Shown piece after piece: positions 60,399-64,000 of a stretch of 64,000 nucleotides of DNA. Every line of letters begins with the position of its first letter. Positions within the stretch are counted from its first letter, which is position 1. The notes under the pieces are model-generated. The model did no database searches and was not told the DNA's origin. It worked only from the letters and a program-made list of their open reading frames with translations. The DNA lies in NCBI RefSeq assembly GCF_024496085.1, contig NZ_CP101751.1, forward strand, positions 310,001 through 374,000, in the 5' to 3' direction. The translations under genes and the position numbers were made by a program. Source of the DNA: Flavobacterium cerinum (GTDB lineage Bacteria > Bacteroidota > Bacteroidia > Flavobacteriales > Flavobacteriaceae).

Positions 60399-60929
60399 AT
60401 GCGTAAAGAAGAATGCTTCTATTTAGGTAAAATCGCTAAAAAATTCAGCTTTAAAGGTGAAGTTCTGGCTTATTTAGACACGGACGAACCTGAAATGTAC
60501 GAAGAATTGGAATCAGTTTTTGTTGAATTCAACAATAATCTGGTTCCTTTTTTTATTGAAAGCTGTTCGCTACATAAAAACGATTTTCTAAGAATTCGTT
60601 TTGAAGATGTAGAAAGCGAAGAGGAAGCCGACAAATTACTCGGATGTCCTTTATATTTACCGCTAAGTGCCCTTCCTAAACTGGAAGGCAATAAATTTTA
60701 TTTCCACGAAGTTATCGGTTTTGATGTCGAAGACACCCGGCTAGGGTTAATCGGAAAAATCACTTCCATTAACGACAGTACTGCTCAACCTTTATTTGAA
60801 ATCATTTTTAACGGAATTGAAATCTTAATTCCGATGATTGATAACTTTATTGTTACGATTGACAGAGCGAATAAAAAAGTGGTTCTTAACACTCCGGAAG
60901 GTCTGGTTGATTTATACCTGAACAATTAA
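60399..60929 (+). CDS. rimM: ribosome maturation factor RimM
   Basis: The start is set at ATG 60399 (MRKEECFYLGKIAKKFSFKGEVLAYLDTD), since this is the family N-terminus; the open frame back to 60324 only reads rpsP out of frame. 176 residues. The N-terminal RimM domain (LGKIAKKFSFKGEV; ESCSLHKNDFLRIRFEDVESEEEADKLLGCPLYLP) is followed by the PRC-barrel domain (LIGKITSINDSTAQPLFEI; EILIPMIDNFIVTID). It helps 30S assembly around S19/S13. It lies 16 bp after rpsP. Confidence 0.94.
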   Translation: MRKEECFYLGKIAKKFSFKGEVLAYLDTDEPEMYEELESVFVEFNNNLVPFFIESCSLHKNDFLRIRFEDVESEEEADKLLGCPLYLPLSALPKLEGNKFYFHEVIGFDVEDTRLGLIGKITSINDSTAQPLFEIIFNGIEILIPMIDNFIVTIDRANKKVVLNTPEGLVDLYLNN

Positions 60930-60946
60930 TTCCGCATTATTTCACT

Positions 60947-61654
60947 ATGTTCCAGTTCAAGCAATTCCGTATAGAACAAGATCGCTGCGCTATGAAAGTA
61001 GGCACTGACGGCGTTTTATTAGGCGCCTGGACACCGGTTGATCAACAACCTTACAGCATACTTGATATCGGAGCCGGAACCGGATTAATCGCTTTGATGT
61101 TGGCACAACGTAGTTTCGCCGAGCAGATTGATGCTTTGGAAATCGACGAAGATGCTTATGAACAAGCTGTTGACAATTTCGAGAGCAGTCCCTGGAACGA
61201 CCGTTTGTTTTGCTATCACGCCGCTTTGGATGAATTTGCAGAAGAAATTGAAGACGAATACGATCTGATTGTTTCCAATCCGCCTTTTTACACCGATACT
61301 TATCACTCTCAAAATGAGCAACGTGATCTTGCCCGTTTTGAAGATGCCATGCCGTTTGAAGAGCTTGTAGAAGCCGCGTCGGTTTTATTATCAGAAGCCG
61401 GTGTTTTCTCCGTTATCATTCCTTTTAAAGAAGAAACACGATTTATCGATTTAGCTAAAGAATCGGATTTATATCCTTTTAAAATTACCCGGGTCAAAGG
61501 CACTCCGACTACCGAAGTAAAACGCAGCCTGATTGCTTTTTCACGAAACGAAACGCTTCACCCGGAAACTGACGAATTAATTATTGAAACGGCTCGTCAT
61601 CAATATACTCCCGAATATACCGAATTGACTAAAGACTTCTATCTAAAATTATAA
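60947..61654 (+). CDS. tRNA1(Val) adenine-37 N6-methyltransferase (TrmN6/YfiC-like)
   Basis: 235 residues. FQFKQFRIEQDRCAMKVGTDGVLLGAW is the family start; SAM motif I is LDIGAGTGLIALMLAQ and the substrate motif NPPF appears as LIVSNPPFYTDTYHSQN. The C-terminal part has RVKGTPTTEVKRSLIAFSR. It methylates A37 N6 of tRNA-Val1 in E. coli; the target here is inferred. It follows rimM by 17 bp and probably belongs to the same operon. Confidence 0.9.
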   Translation: MFQFKQFRIEQDRCAMKVGTDGVLLGAWTPVDQQPYSILDIGAGTGLIALMLAQRSFAEQIDALEIDEDAYEQAVDNFESSPWNDRLFCYHAALDEFAEEIEDEYDLIVSNPPFYTDTYHSQNEQRDLARFEDAMPFEELVEAASVLLSEAGVFSVIIPFKEETRFIDLAKESDLYPFKITRVKGTPTTEVKRSLIAFSRNETLHPETDELIIETARHQYTPEYTELTKDFYLKL

Positions 61655-61666
61655 ATCACTTCTTTT

Positions 61667-61687
61667 CTCTTTTCTCTTTTCTCTTTT
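61667..61687 (+). repeat. three tandem CTCTTTT heptamers
   Basis: Three perfect copies of CTCTTTT, with a partial copy before and a T-run after, just past the stop of the tRNA methyltransferase gene. It is a short pyrimidine repeat that could vary by slippage. Confidence 0.7.
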
Positions 61688-61843
61688 TTTTTACAAAATG
61701 TTACATTAAAAATAAAATGTTGTTATTTTTAACAAGGTTGTGTTTTTTAAATTTTTCACAGATTTTAAACAAAAACATTTTTAAATCACAGATTCTATAT
61801 TCTTAAATTTTAATTCAAATCTATATTATAGGATGTTATAGTG

Positions 61844-61874
61844 TTGAAAAGTTGATTTTGTTTCCTTACTTTTG
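61844..61874 (+). promoter_or_regulatory. promoter TTG-N20-TACTTTTG of the acyl-CoA dehydrogenase gene
   Basis: TTG at 61844-61846 and TACTTTTG at 61867-61874 fit the Bacteroidota -33/-7 pattern with a 20-nt spacer. The -7 box ends 21 nt before the ATG. Confidence 0.6.
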
Positions 61875-61895
61875 TGAACCAAAATTTATAAACAA

Positions 61896-63074
61896 ATGAA
61901 ACCAGACTTATTTCAAGCTCCTGATTATTACCTATTAGACGATTTATTATCAGACGAACATAAATTAGTACGTGATGCAGCACGTGCCTGGGTAAAACGT
62001 GATGTTTCCCCAATCATTGAAGAATATGCTCAAAAAGCAGAATTCCCTAAACAAATCATAAACGGTTTAGCTGAAATCGGTGGTTTCGGACCTTATATCC
62101 CGGTTGAGTATGGTGGTGCAGGATTGGATCAGATCTCTTACGGTTTAATCATGCAGGAAATTGAAAGAGGTGATTCCGGTGTTCGTTCTACGTCATCAGT
62201 ACAGTCTTCTTTAGTAATGTATCCGATCTGGAAATACGGTAACGAAGAGCAACGTATGAAATACCTTCCGAAATTAGCAACCGGAGAATTTATCGGTTGT
62301 TTCGGATTAACAGAGCCGGATTACGGTTCTAACCCGGGCGGTATGGTAACTAACTTTAAAGATATGGGTGACCATTATTTATTGAACGGTGCCAAAATGT
62401 GGATTTCCAATGCTCCGTTTGCTGATATCGCTGTAGTTTGGGCTAAAAATGAAGAAGGAAGAATTTACGGTTTAATCGTAGAAAGAGGAATGGAAGGTTT
62501 CTCAACTCCGGAAACACATAATAAATGGTCATTACGTGCATCTGCAACAGGTGAGTTAATTTTTGACAACGTAAAAGTACCGAAAGAAAACCTTTTACCG
62601 AATAAATCCGGATTAGGAGCACCGCTAGGATGTTTGGATTCTGCACGTTACGGAATTGCATGGGGTGCTATCGGAGCCGCTATGGATTGTTATGACACTG
62701 CTTTACGTTATTCAAAAGAACGTATCCAGTTTGACAAACCAATTGGTGCAACACAATTACAGCAAAAGAAATTAGCTGAAATGATCACTGAAATTACAAA
62801 AGCGCAATTATTAACATGGAGATTAGGTGTTTTACGTAACGAAGGAAGAGCAACATCAGCTCAGATTTCAATGGCAAAACGAAACAATGTTGATATGGCT
62901 TTAACTATTGCACGTGATGCCCGCCAGATGTTAGGCGGTATGGGAATTACAGGTGAATACTCCATCATGCGTCATATGATGAATTTAGAATCGGTAGTAA
63001 CTTACGAAGGAACACACGACATTCACTTACTAATTACAGGTATGGATGTTACCGGTTTAAATGCATTCAAATAA
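61896..63074 (+). CDS. acyl-CoA dehydrogenase family protein, glutaryl-CoA dehydrogenase-like
   Basis: 392 residues, the length of glutaryl-CoA dehydrogenase. The FAD-binding parts are CFGLTEPDYGSNPGGMVTNF and KMWISNAPFADIAVVWAK; the C-terminal domain has FDKPIGATQLQQKKLAEM and the active-site region ESVVTYEGTHDIHLLITG, whose Glu is the catalytic base in the glutaryl-CoA group. The similarity to GCDH suggests a role in lysine or tryptophan breakdown, or in another dicarboxyl-CoA path. Single gene with a good promoter and a terminator. Confidence 0.92.
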   Translation: MKPDLFQAPDYYLLDDLLSDEHKLVRDAARAWVKRDVSPIIEEYAQKAEFPKQIINGLAEIGGFGPYIPVEYGGAGLDQISYGLIMQEIERGDSGVRSTSSVQSSLVMYPIWKYGNEEQRMKYLPKLATGEFIGCFGLTEPDYGSNPGGMVTNFKDMGDHYLLNGAKMWISNAPFADIAVVWAKNEEGRIYGLIVERGMEGFSTPETHNKWSLRASATGELIFDNVKVPKENLLPNKSGLGAPLGCLDSARYGIAWGAIGAAMDCYDTALRYSKERIQFDKPIGATQLQQKKLAEMITEITKAQLLTWRLGVLRNEGRATSAQISMAKRNNVDMALTIARDARQMLGGMGITGEYSIMRHMMNLESVVTYEGTHDIHLLITGMDVTGLNAFK

Positions 63075-63101
63075 GATTTACTATTTTATCCGTTATATTT
63101 T

Positions 63102-63131
63102 AAAAAAGAGCTTTAATAAAGCTCTTTTTTT
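63102..63131 (+). terminator. terminator of the acyl-CoA dehydrogenase gene
   Basis: AAAAGAGCTTT / AAAGCTCTTTT stem with a short loop and a T-run of seven or more. Confidence 0.85.
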
Positions 63132-63243
63132 ATGGTCAGAATCACCCACTATCAAGCCTATTGATATCCAAATTAATAAAATCAATGTTAAAAGCTATTC
63201 ACATAACCTTTAGCTTGTTTATTTTTGTAGCAAACTCTCAACA

Positions 63244-64000
63244 ATGAATATAATATCCATCAACAAAAAGATTCAGCCTCAGAAGGACATTCTACTTAAC
63301 CATCCTTTATACAGTCAAATTCAAAACATAGACGACCTGCATTGTTTTCTTGAAGGACATGTATATGCGGTTTGGGATTTTATGTCGTTACTAAAAGCTT
63401 TACAAGCTAAACTTACCTGCACTACAACTCCCTGGTTTGCTACAAAAAATCCGGAGACCCGTTATTTGATCAATGAAATTGTATTAGCAGAAGAATCCGA
63501 TATTTCACTTGACGGCAAACGTTTAAGTCATTTTGAAATGTATATCGATGCAATGAACGACTGTAAGGCTAACACCACACAAGTGGCTCATTTCCTTGAG
63601 AACGTCGTTAGTACACAAAACATTTTTGTATCCATTAAGCAAAGTGATTTACACCCGAATATCAAAGCGTTCCTTGATTTCACTTTTCGTGTAATTGAAG
63701 AAGGAAAACCTCATGAAATTGCTGCAGCCTTTACATTTGGTCGCGAAGATCTGATTCCGGGTATGTTTACAGCGATTCTAAAGTATTTTCAGGAGAATTT
63801 CCCGGCAACCGACCTTTCCAAACTAGTTTATTATTTTGAAAGACATATCGAACTGGACGCAGATGATCACGGCCCGATGGCTATGCAAATGATCACTGAG
63901 CTTTGCGGTAATGATACTGAGAAATGGGAGGCTGTCGAAAACATATCTGTTCTCGCTCTGGAAAAACGCATCGGTTTATGGAATGCGATAGAAGAAAATA
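63244..64000 (+). CDS. DUF3050 (heme oxygenase-fold) protein, 3' end outside window
   Basis: An open frame from ATG 63244 runs to the window edge, 252 codons without a stop, so it is partial. The DUF3050 pattern is plain: INKKIQPQKDILLNHPLYSQIQ, LHCFLEGHVYAVWDFMSLLKALQ, TTTPWFATKNPETRYLINEIVLAEESD and, later, TFGREDLIPGMFTAILK and ELDADDHGPMAMQMI. Members have an all-helical heme oxygenase-like fold with conserved His residues; the reaction is not known to me. It lies 169 bp after the acyl-CoA dehydrogenase gene, beyond a terminator, so probably has its own promoter. Confidence 0.9.
   Translation, partial: MNIISINKKIQPQKDILLNHPLYSQIQNIDDLHCFLEGHVYAVWDFMSLLKALQAKLTCTTTPWFATKNPETRYLINEIVLAEESDISLDGKRLSHFEMYIDAMNDCKANTTQVAHFLENVVSTQNIFVSIKQSDLHPNIKAFLDFTFRVIEEGKPHEIAAAFTFGREDLIPGMFTAILKYFQENFPATDLSKLVYYFERHIELDADDHGPMAMQMITELCGNDTEKWEAVENISVLALEKRIGLWNAIEEN

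Overview
The window comes from an AT-rich member of the Bacteroidota, most likely Flavobacteriaceae and close to Flavobacterium. The signs are Bacteroidota-type promoters with a TAnnTTTG -7 box, several proteins with type IX secretion (T9SS) C-terminal sorting domains, a DnaE with its own N-terminal proofreading exonuclease, mevalonate-pathway genes, and family-typical proteins such as DUF6252, DUF4407, DUF4260 and DUF3050. It is ordinary chromosome with small accessory islands. I see no rRNA, IS element, prophage or CRISPR array.

Layout. 1-1.9 kb: end of an ECF sigma factor with a C-terminal membrane anchor, overlapping an outer-membrane-type protein. 1.9-4.9 kb: two flavoprotein amine/amino-acid oxidases. 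5-11.3 kb: a lipoprotein, a large AsmA-like protein and an M3 metallopeptidase. 11.4-12.2 kb: a Panacea (DUF4065) gene followed by a two-TM protein, a candidate toxin-antitoxin pair. 12.2-16.7 kb: mevalonate decarboxylase, mevalonate kinase and a UbiA prenyltransferase, then a pseudouridine synthase and a SnoaL-like protein. 16.8-19.4 kb: small membrane protein, TspO, an OmpA-domain protein and a helix-hairpin-helix membrane protein. 19.5-26.2 kb: three tandem paralogous T9SS cargo proteins downstream of a membrane-spanning LytTR regulator. 26.2-41.4 kb: housekeeping and metabolic genes (HI0933-type flavoprotein, GDPD, tRNA-Leu, M20 peptidase, methyltransferase, FabZ-like, HemW, RuvC, glycosyltransferase) and an FG-GAP T9SS protein.

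41.5-48.5 kb is the most accessory part. It holds two tandem TPR/membrane/HTH regulators, a small HTH-like protein divergent from an S24-type repressor with a perfect 12-bp inverted repeat at its promoter, a second S24 paralog, and a tandem array. The array has an exact 353-bp period with three copies. Each copy is a GIY-YIG endonuclease gene whose stop codon lies in sequence matching the tRNA-Asp D-loop. It is followed by a 56-nt tRNA-like element carrying the tRNA-Asp 3' end, T-arm and CCA. The array ends at an intact tRNA-Asp gene, and a second intact tRNA-Asp follows. This is the strongest candidate here for an undescribed genetic system.

48.5-64 kb: DUF58 protein, thioredoxin, DNA polymerase III alpha, a TolC/HlyD/MFS efflux operon, a DUF6252-like lipoprotein with an insertion, rpsP-rimM-tRNA methyltransferase, an acyl-CoA dehydrogenase of the glutaryl-CoA type, and a DUF3050 gene running off the right edge.

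All calls rest on reading the sequence and its translation. No database search or structure prediction was run.
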